Positions 1 to 8,780 of a stretch of 64,000 nt of DNA are shown piece after piece; positions within the stretch are counted from its first letter, which is position 1; every line of letters starts with the position of its first letter. The stretch is from Candidatus Competibacteraceae bacterium (GTDB lineage: Bacteria > Pseudomonadota > Gammaproteobacteria > Competibacterales > Competibacteraceae): contig JADJQQ010000001.1 in assembly GCA_016712625.1 (NCBI GenBank), positions 868,001 through 932,000 on the forward strand, written 5' to 3'. The position numbers and the translations under genes were made by a program. The notes under the pieces were generated by a model. It saw only the letters and a program-made list of their open reading frames with translations, ran no database searches and had not been told where the DNA came from.

Positions 1-36
1 ACACTAGGCCAGCCCTAACCCGTAAAATCCACCCAC

Positions 37-1077
37 ATGCTACACCGACAGGATTTTCATTTCGACTTACCGCCCGATTTGATCGCCCAACAACCGCTGG
101 CTCGCCGCGCCGATAGTCGATTGCTGACTTTAGACGGTGCGACCGGCCAACTCGGCGACCGGCTATTCCATGAATTGCCAGCGCTGTTGGCTCCCGGCGA
201 TTTGCTGGTGTTCAACGATACCCGCGTCATCCCCGCGCGCTTATAGGGCCGCAAGGCCAGCGGCGGACGCATTGAGTTGCTGGTGGAACGGCTGCTGGAC
301 GACCAGCGGGCGTTGGTGCAGATTCGCGCCAGCAAAGCGCCAAAGTCCGGTACGCTCTTGCGGCTGGACGCTGGCTTCACCGCTATCGTTCTCGACCGGC
401 GCGATAACCTCTTTGAGATTCGCACCGACGGGGACCAACCGTTGCTGGCCTTGCTGGAACACTATGGCCAGATCCCGTTGCCCCCTTATATTACCCGCCA
501 ACCCACTGGCCAGGATGCCGAACGCTATCAAACGGTTTATGCCCGTCACCCCGGCGCCGTGGCGGCGCCTACCGCCGGCCTGCATTTCGACGAGGCATTG
601 CTGGAACGAATTGCGGCCATGGGCGTTGCAAGCGCCTTTATCACCCTGCACGTCGGAGCCGGCACCTTTCAACCGGTACGGGTGGAGCGGGTCGCGGAAC
701 ATCTCATGCACGCCGAAGCCATCGAGATCCGCGCTGAAGTTTGCGAACAAATCCTAGCGGCCCGGAACCGGGGCGGACGGGTGGTCGCGGTCGGCACTAC
801 CGCGGTCAGAGCACTGGAAGCGGCGAGCGACGAGCGGGGCGTTCCTCGACCCTGGCGCGGTGAAACTCGCATTTTTATCTATCCCGGTTACCGTTTCCGG
901 TGCGTGGATGCCTTGATCACTAATTTCCATTTGCCGGAATCCACCTTGTTGATGCTGGTGGCCGCCTTTGTCGGGCGCGCTGCTATTATGAACGCCTACC
1001 GCCATGCAATCGAGCAGCGTTACCGTTTCTTCAGCTACGGCGACGCCATGTTTCTAACTCGCCATCCGAGCTCCTGA
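37..1077 (+). pseudogene. queA: S-adenosylmethionine:tRNA ribosyltransferase-isomerase, interrupted by an in-frame stop
   Basis: QueA transfers and isomerises the ribosyl group of S-adenosylmethionine onto 7-aminomethyl-deazaguanine in tRNA, giving epoxyqueuosine. The protein starts with the family's N-terminus (MLHRQDFHFDLPPDLIAQ) and ends with the typical SYGDAMFL segment. Full length would be 346 residues, close to the usual 340-356. The codon at 244-246 is TAG in the middle of the conserved block R-V-I-P-A-R-L-x-G-R-K-A-S-G-G, and the same frame continues intact to the end. One substitution therefore breaks the gene, through mutation or sequence error. The usual partner tgt is not downstream; htpX follows on the same strand about 100 bases later. 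Confidence 0.9.
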
Positions 1078-1179
1078 ACGAATTTGGCCTGTTTTGGTCC
1101 GAACACCGGCGCGGACAGGCTTGCAATTTACGCCAGCGCACCCCTACAGTTGTCAAAATTGCCTCAACGGAGTGTCGCC

Positions 1180-2067
1180 ATGAAACGAATATTTCTTTTT
1201 GTCATCACCAACCTGGCGGTGGTCTTCCTTCTTGGCATCGTCGCCCGGCTGTTGGGGGTGGATCGCTTTCTAAACGAGTCTGGCCTCAATCTTACCAGCT
1301 TGCTGGTTTTCGCCGCGATCTTCGGCATGGGCGGTTCGTTGATCTCGCTATTGATGTCGAAGTCAATTGCCAAGATGTCGGTAGGGGCGCAGATTATCGA
1401 GCAGCCACGCACCCAGACTGAGCGCTGGCTGGTCGATACTGTCCAGCGCCAAGCGCGGGCGGCCGGAATCGGGATGCCGGAAGTGGCGATCTACGATTCA
1501 CCGGAACCGAACGCCTTCGCCACCGGAGCCAATCGCAATGCGGCGTTGGTCGCCGTCAGCACCGGCCTGTTGCAACAGATGGACGCCGAAGAAGCGGAAG
1601 CGGTGCTCGGCCACGAGGTTAGCCACGTCGCTAACGGGGACATGGTGACCTTGGCTTTGTTGCAGGGGGTGCTTAACACCTTCGTTATCGCGCTGTCGCG
1701 GGTAATCGGCTCGGTGGTGGACCAAACTCTGTCTCGCAGTAACGAAACGTATCGCGGCCCTGGCATCGGCTACTACATCACCAGCATGGTGTTGGAGCTG
1801 GTGTTCGGCTTCCTGGCGTCACTCGTCGTGATGTGGTTCAGCCGCTATCGTGAATTTCACGCCGACGCCGGCGGCGCTCGGCTGGCCGGTCGCGACAAAA
1901 TGATCGCCGCGCTGGAGCGCTTGCGGCAACTGCACGAACCGTCCCAATTGCCTTCGCAGATGGCGGCGTTCGGCATCAACGGCGGATTGGGGCAAGGGTT
2001 GCGTAAGCTATTGACGACCCACCCGCCGTTGGAAGAGCGGATCGAGGCGCTGCGGCGACAAGCCTGA
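1180..2067 (+). CDS. htpX: membrane zinc metalloprotease HtpX
   Basis: HtpX is an M48-family inner-membrane protease that degrades misfolded membrane proteins under envelope stress. The zinc site HEVSH lies at residues 145-149, followed by the downstream glutamate region E-F-H-A-D-A-G. Two N-terminal hydrophobic segments (about 4-25 and 38-55) and two after the zinc motif match the family topology. The frame is open upstream, but ATG 1180 gives the family N-terminus MKRIFLF and the normal length of 295 residues. It follows queA and is convergent with the FimX-like gene. Confidence 0.93.
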   Translation: MKRIFLFVITNLAVVFLLGIVARLLGVDRFLNESGLNLTSLLVFAAIFGMGGSLISLLMSKSIAKMSVGAQIIEQPRTQTERWLVDTVQRQARAAGIGMPEVAIYDSPEPNAFATGANRNAALVAVSTGLLQQMDAEEAEAVLGHEVSHVANGDMVTLALLQGVLNTFVIALSRVIGSVVDQTLSRSNETYRGPGIGYYITSMVLELVFGFLASLVVMWFSRYREFHADAGGARLAGRDKMIAALERLRQLHEPSQLPSQMAAFGINGGLGQGLRKLLTTHPPLEERIEALRRQA

Positions 2068-2081
2068 CAGCGGCGACGATC

Positions 2082-2114
2082 GACTGCCGCGATGGCGCCA
2101 CCGTCGCGGCAGTC
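2082..2114. terminator. hairpin between convergent htpX and the FimX-like gene
   Basis: A perfect 11-base inverted repeat (GACTGCCGCGA at 2082-2092, its complement at 2104-2114) encloses an 11-base loop that itself contains TGGCGCCA. It sits between two converging genes, so a bidirectional terminator role is likely. There is no clear T-run on either side, so termination would be weak or factor-assisted. Confidence 0.5.
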
Positions 2115-2129
2115 ATCCCACAGCGGAAC

Positions 2130-4220
2130 TCAACCAGCATACTGCCGGAAATCGAAGTCGAGTCCGGGACCCGGTTCAGCGACCATGCTCCCTTGCACCA
2201 GGGTGACGCCGAACTGCCAGATGCTGGCCATTTGCGGCGCCGTCGCCACGCCGGCCGCCACGACACGAACTCTCAATTCCTGCGCTTGCTCGGTCAGCAT
2301 CGTCGCCATCGCCCGACGGCTGTTTTCATCCTTGGTTTTGGTCAAGCGTTCGATCAGGCTGCCGTCGATCTTGATGTAATCCGGCATCATTTCCTTTAGC
2401 AAGCGATCAGAATGGGGCCTACCGCCGAAATGGGACAAAGCGACCCCGCAACCCAAATCCCGCAAGCGGCTACGCAGCAGCTTCGCTTCTTCGAAATACT
2501 CCTCGGCGTCCTCTTCCTTGATCTCCAAAACCAAGTGCTTACCCGGTAGTCGGCTGTCTTTGACACGCTTCCCAATCCAATCAAAAAATTCTTTATCCAA
2601 TATAGAGTTGTGAGAAACTCGCACAAACAAAATCGGAGGGTTGACCCCGACTTTCTGAACTTCCATCAGGATGGATAACCCGCGGATAATCGCCCATTTA
2701 TCGAGCGCGCCCATCGCGCCATAACGCACCGCGACGGCAGACAATTTATCGACCGGCTGCGGGGTCCCGCCCGCTTCATCCAGGATGTGAAGATAAACTT
2801 TGTAGCGCGCTTCCTCGGCGTTTTCAAAACTGACGATGGGTTGATAGCTCAGGCTCAACCCGCCCTTGGTCAGCGCATCGCGAATCTGGCGGATGACCGC
2901 TTCGTCCTGTGGGCTGATTCCCCCTTTCTTTTCCTGTTTCGGGGGGGTGTAGATCTCGACCTGATTGCCGCCCTTTTGCCGGGCCATCTCGCAGGCGCGA
3001 TCGGCGTTCGACAGAATTTGCATGGCGCTTTCTTCGCCGTTCTTGGCCTTGTAGACACCGATGCAACAGGTGGTGGTGAACATTTTGCCAGCGATTTGAA
3101 ACGTGTGTTCGGCGATGGCCGCACAGATGCGCTCGGCGATGACAATCGGGTTGGTGGGAGACCCCGCCGGCAAAAAAACCGCGAATACCCCGCTGGCGAA
3201 ATGCGCGGCAATATCTTCAAACGAGAGCAAACTCTTGATTAAGTTGGCAGCTTCATGCACGAAGTGATCAACCGCTTCAAACCCTATGGCATAGCGGATG
3301 GCGGCATAGTCGGTAAACAGCACATACAATATGCTGCCATCGTGGCCGATCTCCAGCGTCTCGAGGAAAAATCGGCGATTGTACAGACCGGTGGCGTTAT
3401 CGTACCTGAGCAACTCCTCCAGCTGCTGGTTATAAACCTGTTTCTCCGGCGCGGCATCTCGTACGATGATTTGTGTGCACGGCTCGTCGTTCATTCGGGT
3501 GGGAGCGCACTCCAGCAGGATCGGGAGCGTTTGTCCGTTGCTGCGCACCCCGACCAGCTCGACCGGCTGCACCGCCTTACCGGAACGAATACTGGTACGC
3601 ATGACGCTCTTTAGCGCCGCCCGATAAGCGGGCGGCACCATGTGCACCAATTGAATCTGGGCCAAATCCTCTTTGCGCTGATAATTGAAAAGCCGCAGAT
3701 AGGCGGGATTGGCATAAATGTGAACGCCTTCGTGAATGTAGGCGATCGCTTCCTGGGTGTTTTCCAATAGAGCCTGGGTACGGTTTTCGCTCTCTTTGTA
3801 CCGGGTTTCGAACGATTGGCCTTGTTTGCGCGCCCGTAAGTGAGTCAACTCTTTCCGCACCACGGCTCTCAGATGATCGGCGTCTTCGAGGTAGAAAAAG
3901 TTGTCGGCTCCTTCATCCAGTAGCCGGGCCGGTTGGTAGGCCGGACGGTGTTTCTCATCCACCATGGCGATAATCGAAATGGCCTGCTCGGATCCAGCGA
4001 CCAGCGTCCTTACTTCAGCCAGGGGGAGAAAGCCATCGGCCAGTCGCGGCAAAACCAAATCCAAGGGTTGATAATCAATGGCGTTGCGCACTTCCTCGGT
4101 CTTGGCGGCTTCGGTTATTTCAAGTTGGTGGCCATCCTCCCGCAACGTCTTGACAACGAATTCGATATCGGATTTCGAATGATCAATGATCAGTAAATTA
4201 ATGATGGAAGGCTCAGACAC
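2130..4220 (-). CDS. FimX-like REC-PAS-GGDEF-EAL protein with degenerate catalytic motifs
   Basis: About 696 residues, in domain order receiver (about 5-130), PAS (about 150-260), GGDEF (about 270-420) and EAL (about 440-690). The receiver lacks the phospho-acceptor: where D is expected after D-L-V-L it reads P-R. The GGDEF motif is replaced by A-S-G-V-F and the EAL motif by K-V-Y; the metal-binding DDFG loop reads L-S-H-F-G-G. This matches the layout of Pseudomonas FimX, a c-di-GMP receptor for type IV pilus assembly that is also degenerate in REC and GGDEF. An effector role rather than synthesis or hydrolysis is inferred. GTG 4220 (M-S-E-P-S) has an AGAGG upstream; a TTG at 4247 is an alternative start. 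It follows epmB on the same strand. Confidence 0.8.
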   Translation of the reverse strand: MSEPSIINLLIIDHSKSDIEFVVKTLREDGHQLEITEAAKTEEVRNAIDYQPLDLVLPRLADGFLPLAEVRTLVAGSEQAISIIAMVDEKHRPAYQPARLLDEGADNFFYLEDADHLRAVVRKELTHLRARKQGQSFETRYKESENRTQALLENTQEAIAYIHEGVHIYANPAYLRLFNYQRKEDLAQIQLVHMVPPAYRAALKSVMRTSIRSGKAVQPVELVGVRSNGQTLPILLECAPTRMNDEPCTQIIVRDAAPEKQVYNQQLEELLRYDNATGLYNRRFFLETLEIGHDGSILYVLFTDYAAIRYAIGFEAVDHFVHEAANLIKSLLSFEDIAAHFASGVFAVFLPAGSPTNPIVIAERICAAIAEHTFQIAGKMFTTTCCIGVYKAKNGEESAMQILSNADRACEMARQKGGNQVEIYTPPKQEKKGGISPQDEAVIRQIRDALTKGGLSLSYQPIVSFENAEEARYKVYLHILDEAGGTPQPVDKLSAVAVRYGAMGALDKWAIIRGLSILMEVQKVGVNPPILFVRVSHNSILDKEFFDWIGKRVKDSRLPGKHLVLEIKEEDAEEYFEEAKLLRSRLRDLGCGVALSHFGGRPHSDRLLKEMMPDYIKIDGSLIERLTKTKDENSRRAMATMLTEQAQELRVRVVAAGVATAPQMASIWQFGVTLVQGSMVAEPGPGLDFDFRQYAG

Positions 4221-4283
4221 GTACCCCAACCTCTGCTCATGATCCAAAATTTCGATTCCAAGCGGGATCTTACGATGCTACTG

Positions 4284-5297
4284 CTAGAGCGCCCATATCG
4301 GCGTCTTGGCTGATTGTCCCGGTTCTTCCCGTACCAGCCGGGGTACCAAATAGCCCGGCAACCGCTGCTGAAGCTGCGTGATGATAGTGGACGCCTTAAT
4401 TTCGTCCACCTCATAATGGGCCGCGCCGCGCACGCGATCAAGCAAATGCAAATAGTAGGGCAAAACGCGGGCCGCGAATAAGGCTTCACTCAGTTCCACC
4501 AGCGTCGGTATCTCATCATTAACCCCGCTTAATAATACAGATTGATTCAATAGTGTAACACCAATCTGTTCCAATCGCTCCAGAGCCGCGCGTACTTCAT
4601 CATCAATTTCTCGGGGATGGTTGGCGTGGATCACCAATACTAATGGCAACTTAGCGCCAGACAGCGTCTCTAGCAAACCCGCATCCACTCGTTCCGGTAA
4701 GGCGATCGGTTGTCGGCTATGAATGCGCAAGCGGCGCAAGTGGGGAATTTGCTCTAGCGCCGCTAACAAGGCTTCCAACCGTCGATCCGACAGCGACAAG
4801 GGATCGCCGCCACTCAAAATCACTTCGTGGATGCTGCTGTCACGGGCCAAATAATTCAGCGCTGGCCGCCATTCTTCCACGCCGGCGTGGATCTCTCCAT
4901 AGGGAAATTCCCGCCGAAAGCAATAGCGACAATGTATAGCGCAGGCGCCAGTCACCACCAGCAACGCCCGGCCCTGGTATTTGTGGAGCACGCCCGGCGC
5001 CACCTGGCTAGACCGATCGCCAACTGGATCAGCGATAAACCCAGCGACTGGCGTCAATTCCGCAGCCAGCGGCAAAACCTGTCGCAACAGCGGATCGTGA
5101 GGGTCACCCTTGCGCATCCTGGCGACGAACCCGCGCGGCACGCGCAGGGGAAATTGCTTGGCCGCCGCCCGCGCCGCCGGCAACAGCTCCAGATCCAGTT
5201 CCAATTCCCTTAGCAGTTCCGCTGGATCGCTGATCGCGCGGGCCAGCTCCTGCTGCCAACGGGACACCTGACGCGCATTGGTTTTTACCAGTATCAT
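4284..5297 (-). CDS. epmB: EF-P beta-lysylation protein, lysine 2,3-aminomutase
   Basis: EpmB is a radical-SAM, PLP-dependent enzyme that isomerises (S)-alpha-lysine to (R)-beta-lysine, the substrate EpmA attaches to elongation factor P. The radical-SAM cysteines are C119, C123 and C126 in the string CAIHCRYCF, followed by the SAM-binding S-G-G-D-P-L. At 337 residues it is the size of E. coli EpmB (342), and shorter than catabolic lysine aminomutases. It is divergent from efp across only 42 bases, the same arrangement as in E. coli, which supports this assignment. Start is ATG 5297. Confidence 0.94.
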   Translation of the reverse strand: MILVKTNARQVSRWQQELARAISDPAELLRELELDLELLPAARAAAKQFPLRVPRGFVARMRKGDPHDPLLRQVLPLAAELTPVAGFIADPVGDRSSQVAPGVLHKYQGRALLVVTGACAIHCRYCFRREFPYGEIHAGVEEWRPALNYLARDSSIHEVILSGGDPLSLSDRRLEALLAALEQIPHLRRLRIHSRQPIALPERVDAGLLETLSGAKLPLVLVIHANHPREIDDEVRAALERLEQIGVTLLNQSVLLSGVNDEIPTLVELSEALFAARVLPYYLHLLDRVRGAAHYEVDEIKASTIITQLQQRLPGYLVPRLVREEPGQSAKTPIWAL

Positions 5298-5339
5298 ATT
5301 ACGTTTTTACTTAATCCTTTTATCCAAGGCGAATGCTGC

Positions 5340-5909
5340 ATGGCAACCTATAGTACCAACGAATTCAAGAGTGGATTGAAAATCATGCTGGATGGCGATC
5401 CTTACGCCATCGTCGAAAATGAGTTCGTCAAGCCCGGTAAGGGCCAGGCGTTCAACCGGGTCAAGGTACGTAACTTGAAAACCGGACGGGTGATCGAACG
5501 CACCTTCAAGTCCGGCGATACCGCTGAAGGCGCCGATGTGGTCGATGTCGAACTGCAATATCTGTATAACGATGGCGAATATTGGCATTTCATGGACCCA
5601 CAAAGCTACGAACAGTTGACCGCTGATGCCGCCGCGATGGGGGATGCCGGAAAATGGCTCAAGGAAGAAGCGATCTGCCAGGTGACGCTATGGAACGGGG
5701 TGCCGCTGAGCGTGGCGCCACCCAACTTTGTCATCATGACCATCGTGGAAACCGATCCAGGGCTGCGCGGCGATACCTCAGGCGGCGGCGGCAAACCGGC
5801 TACCCTGGAAACGGGGGCCGTCGTCCGTGTGCCCTTGTTCGTGCAAAGCGGCGAAGTCATCAAAGTCGATACCCGCACCGGCGACTATGTATCCCGCGTC
5901 AAGGAGTAG
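5340..5909 (+). CDS. efp: translation elongation factor P
   Basis: EF-P relieves ribosome stalling at polyproline stretches. The 189-residue protein has the three OB-like domains of the family. The modification site is K34 within K-P-G-K-G-Q-A-F, the lysine recognised by EpmA, consistent with epmA directly downstream and epmB divergent upstream. This window encodes clear polyproline substrates, notably the cytochrome with IPPPPI repeats at 61.7 kb and the TolC tail. I saw no EpmC hydroxylase here. Confidence 0.97.
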   Translation: MATYSTNEFKSGLKIMLDGDPYAIVENEFVKPGKGQAFNRVKVRNLKTGRVIERTFKSGDTAEGADVVDVELQYLYNDGEYWHFMDPQSYEQLTADAAAMGDAGKWLKEEAICQVTLWNGVPLSVAPPNFVIMTIVETDPGLRGDTSGGGGKPATLETGAVVRVPLFVQSGEVIKVDTRTGDYVSRVKE

Positions 5910-5933
5910 GCGCGGCGGGTAACGAGGCCATCC

Positions 5934-6926
5934 GTGCCCTTCTCGTCCTTGTGGCGCCCTAGCGCGCCGTTGGCCACCCTGCGCTTGCGGGCTGAATTGC
6001 TGGCGCAAATTCGCGCTTTTTTCCTCGCCCGCGGGGTGCTGGAAGTCGAAACCCCGGTATTGTCCGCCGCCGCGATCACCGATCCTCATCTCGCTAGCTT
6101 TAGCACGCGCTATTTTGGGCCAGGACCGCATCATGGCGGGATGTTGTACCTGCATACTTCGCCAGAATTTCCGATGAAGCGCCTGTTGGCGGCGGGCAGC
6201 GGTTGCATCTACCAGATCGCGCGGGTATTCCGCGATGGCGAAGCCGGCCGGCGTCACAACCTGGAATTCACTTTGCTGGAATGGTATCGACTCGGTTTCG
6301 ACCATCACCGTTTGATGGACGAAGTAGCGGAACTCGTGACTCAATTGCTGGCCGATCGGATGGCCTTGGGCCGCCCGGAACGGTTGAGCTACGGCGAGTT
6401 GTTCCAACAGTACTTGGCGCTGAATCCGTACCGAAGCAGCATCTCTCAATTGGCCGCTTGCGCCGAGGCGCGGAACGTCTCGATTCCCGCCGGGATGCCG
6501 CCCGACGATCCTGATCCCTGGCTAGACCTGTTGTTAACCCATTGCCTCGAACCGCGATTGGGGCTGGGACGGCTCAGCTTCATCTATGATTATCCCGCCT
6601 CGCAAGCGGCGCTGGCCCGATTACGGCCGGGTGATCCACCGGTCGGCGAGCGTTTTGAGTTATATTTAAATGGGATCGAACTCGCCAACGGCTTTCACGA
6701 GCTGGGCGACGCCACCGAACAACGCCGTCGGTTTGAACAGGAAAATGCCAGCCGTCAGGCGCTCGGCTTGCCGCGCATGCCGGTCGATAATCGACTGCTT
6801 GCGGCGCTAGAATCCGGCTTGCCGGACTGTGCGGGGGTAGCGCTCGGTCTCGACCGGCTGGCGATGTTGGCGGTGGGCGCCCGTTCACTGACCGAGGTGC
6901 TGGCGTTTCCACTGGATCGCGCCTGA
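5934..6926 (+). CDS. epmA: EF-P--(R)-beta-lysine ligase
   Basis: EpmA is a class II lysyl-tRNA synthetase paralogue lacking the anticodon-binding domain. It activates (R)-beta-lysine and ligates it to K34 of EF-P. The 330-residue length (E. coli 325) shows the N-terminal domain is absent. Class II motif 2 is seen as RRHNLEFTLLEWYRLG, and the C-terminal motif 3 region (G-V-A-L-G-L-D-R-L) is intact. GTG 5934 is used, 24 bases after efp. It is convergent with psd, with 10 bases between the stops. Confidence 0.94.
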   Translation: MPFSSLWRPSAPLATLRLRAELLAQIRAFFLARGVLEVETPVLSAAAITDPHLASFSTRYFGPGPHHGGMLYLHTSPEFPMKRLLAAGSGCIYQIARVFRDGEAGRRHNLEFTLLEWYRLGFDHHRLMDEVAELVTQLLADRMALGRPERLSYGELFQQYLALNPYRSSISQLAACAEARNVSIPAGMPPDDPDPWLDLLLTHCLEPRLGLGRLSFIYDYPASQAALARLRPGDPPVGERFELYLNGIELANGFHELGDATEQRRRFEQENASRQALGLPRMPVDNRLLAALESGLPDCAGVALGLDRLAMLAVGARSLTEVLAFPLDRA

Positions 6927-6936
6927 ATGAGGCCCT

Positions 6937-7839
6937 TCAGATCGGCGGCAGCGCCTCGCCCAGGCATTGTCCCAAGCGTTGTCCCATGCGTAGCACCCCA
7001 CTGGCCTGAACCCGCGGCTCCCAATCCACCTTGTCCCGACCAAACAGTAGGATCACGGTGGATCCCATGTTAAACCGGCCCAGTTCCACCCCTTTATCAA
7101 GCTTTATAACGCCAGCGCCAGTCGAAGGATAAGTCCAACAGCGGATGGCTGTGCCCAACGGCGGCGTGATCGCTCCGGCCCACACCGTTTCGATAGAGGC
7201 GACATTGATGGCCCCAACCAGCACCACCGCCATCGGACCCGCCACCGTATCGAACAGGGCGATTACTCGCTCATTGCGGGCGAATAAATCAGGCACCATT
7301 CGGGTCGTCAGCGGCGAAACGCTGAACAACCGACCGGGCACATGCACCATTTGTCGCAATTGGCCCGCCAACGGCATGTGAATTCGGTGGTAATCGCGCG
7401 GCGAGAGATACAAGGTCGCGAAAGCCCCATCCAGAAAGGGCAATGCCCGTTCCTTCTCGCCGCCCAGCAATGCCGTCAGGGAAAAGGCATGGCCTTTAGC
7501 TTGCAACAAGGTATCAGCTTGCGCCTTGCCGATCTGACTCACCGCACCGTCCACCGGACTGCACACCACCTGATCGCCGACCGCCACCGGCCGCGCTCCC
7601 GGCTTGAGCGCCCGCGTGAAAAAGGCGTTGAAATCGGGATAGGCGCTGGCGTCGGGCTCCAGCGCCTCGTTTAAATCGACTTGAAAACTCCGTATAAATC
7701 GCCGAATCAACCTGTCCTTGAACCAAGATAGCCGTATCCGCGTCAAGCGATAGGTCAGACGGGTCAATAACCGCTGCGGCAACAGATACTGCGGCAGGTT
7801 GCGCAGCTGATCGCTCAAGGTTGCGGTGACCGTAGTCAT
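6937..7839 (-). CDS. psd: phosphatidylserine decarboxylase proenzyme
   Basis: Psd converts phosphatidylserine to phosphatidylethanolamine at the inner membrane. The self-cleavage site that creates the pyruvoyl cofactor is F-N-M-G-S-T near the C-terminus, with M replacing the usual L of the LGST motif, a tolerated variation. The chosen ATG 7839 (M-T-T-V-T-A-T-L) gives 300 residues and an N-terminus (Q-Y-L-L-P-Q-R-L-L-T-R-L) matching other Psd proteins. In-frame starts at 7854 (ATG) and 7878 (TTG) cannot be excluded. It follows the SCO1 gene on the same strand. Confidence 0.94.
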   Translation of the reverse strand: MTTVTATLSDQLRNLPQYLLPQRLLTRLTYRLTRIRLSWFKDRLIRRFIRSFQVDLNEALEPDASAYPDFNAFFTRALKPGARPVAVGDQVVCSPVDGAVSQIGKAQADTLLQAKGHAFSLTALLGGEKERALPFLDGAFATLYLSPRDYHRIHMPLAGQLRQMVHVPGRLFSVSPLTTRMVPDLFARNERVIALFDTVAGPMAVVLVGAINVASIETVWAGAITPPLGTAIRCWTYPSTGAGVIKLDKGVELGRFNMGSTVILLFGRDKVDWEPRVQASGVLRMGQRLGQCLGEALPPI

Positions 7840-7899
7840 GATCGGATCGGGCATGAGTTTGAGTCCGACGGCGGGCAACGTGAGGAGAATACGGCCCCG

Positions 7900-8541
7900 T
7901 CAAGGCGCGGCGGCGCGAATTTTCAGAAAATCCGCCGCCATTTGTTCCGGGTTTTGTGGCGGGGTAAAGATGGCGCGCGGGCGTGCGGCCGGGTCGATCA
8001 GGATGATCGTCGAAGTATGATCCATCGTATAGTTAGCCGAATTTTCAGCGCTGGAACCACGTTGATAAAACACCCGCAACGGCTTGGCCAATCGGTCCAA
8101 TTCCGCCGGCGGACCGGTCACCCCTTGAAACTTCGGATTGAAATAAGTCACGTATTCCCGCAACCGCTCCGGCGTATCCCGTTGCGGATCCACCGAGATA
8201 AAAAGGTAAGCCGTATTGCCGTCGGCCCCTTGCGCAGCGAGCAGTTTCTGCAAGCGATCCAATTCGACGAGCGTCAGCGGGCAGACATCCGGGCAATAGC
8301 TGTAACCGAAATAGAGAAAGGTCCATGACCCCTTTAAGCTATCGCGGGTGAAGGCTTGACCGCTGTGGTGGATCAGGTGGAAATCATCCGCCAGCTGAAA
8401 ATCCTGCAAATAGATTCCAGCGATCTCGGGAGCTGGCGGGGCTCGACGCCCGAACAGCCGTTCGCCCAGCACCACGCCCACCAGCAGCGCCAACACACCG
8501 ATCAATGCCAGCCCGATCACCGTCGCACGGTGGCTCATCAT
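7900..8541 (-). CDS. SCO1/SenC-family copper chaperone
   Basis: SCO proteins are thioredoxin-fold copper carriers that help assemble the CuA centre of cytochrome c oxidase. The copper ligands are C83 and C87 in SYCPDVC and H175 in Y-T-M-D-H-T-S. An N-terminal hydrophobic segment (residues 8-25) anchors the protein so that the fold faces the periplasm. Length is 213 residues. It is divergent from prmB over about 240 bases and lies just upstream of psd; no oxidase genes are adjacent. Confidence 0.9.
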   Translation of the reverse strand: MMSHRATVIGLALIGVLALLVGVVLGERLFGRRAPPAPEIAGIYLQDFQLADDFHLIHHSGQAFTRDSLKGSWTFLYFGYSYCPDVCPLTLVELDRLQKLLAAQGADGNTAYLFISVDPQRDTPERLREYVTYFNPKFQGVTGPPAELDRLAKPLRVFYQRGSSAENSANYTMDHTSTIILIDPAARPRAIFTPPQNPEQMAADFLKIRAAAP

Positions 8542-8780
8542 TCCTGCGCCTCAATGCCAAATCTTAAGAACAATAGCCGTTGTAACGAATGCATCCAACA
8601 GTTGTCAGCGAGCATATCCGGTTTGCCGTTGAAACGGTAGAATTTGCTAATTTTGCCGTGGCTAAACCACCCATTCGAATCTAGCGAACCGACGCGGTTT
8701 GGCCTATTCATGGATGGCTGCGCTCCCCTGCTCCCCTTTTCCGTTTGGAACAAGGGCCTCCACCGGAACTCTCGATCCCG

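Noticed and set aside
244..246. Amber codon reassignment or read-through in queA
   Set aside because: TAG is used as a normal stop elsewhere (for example pepA at 57418-57420) and no pyrrolysine or suppressor signal is seen.
277..1077. Separate gene starting at the internal frame after the queA stop
   Set aside because: It lacks the QueA N-terminus and has no ribosome site; it is the remainder of one interrupted gene.
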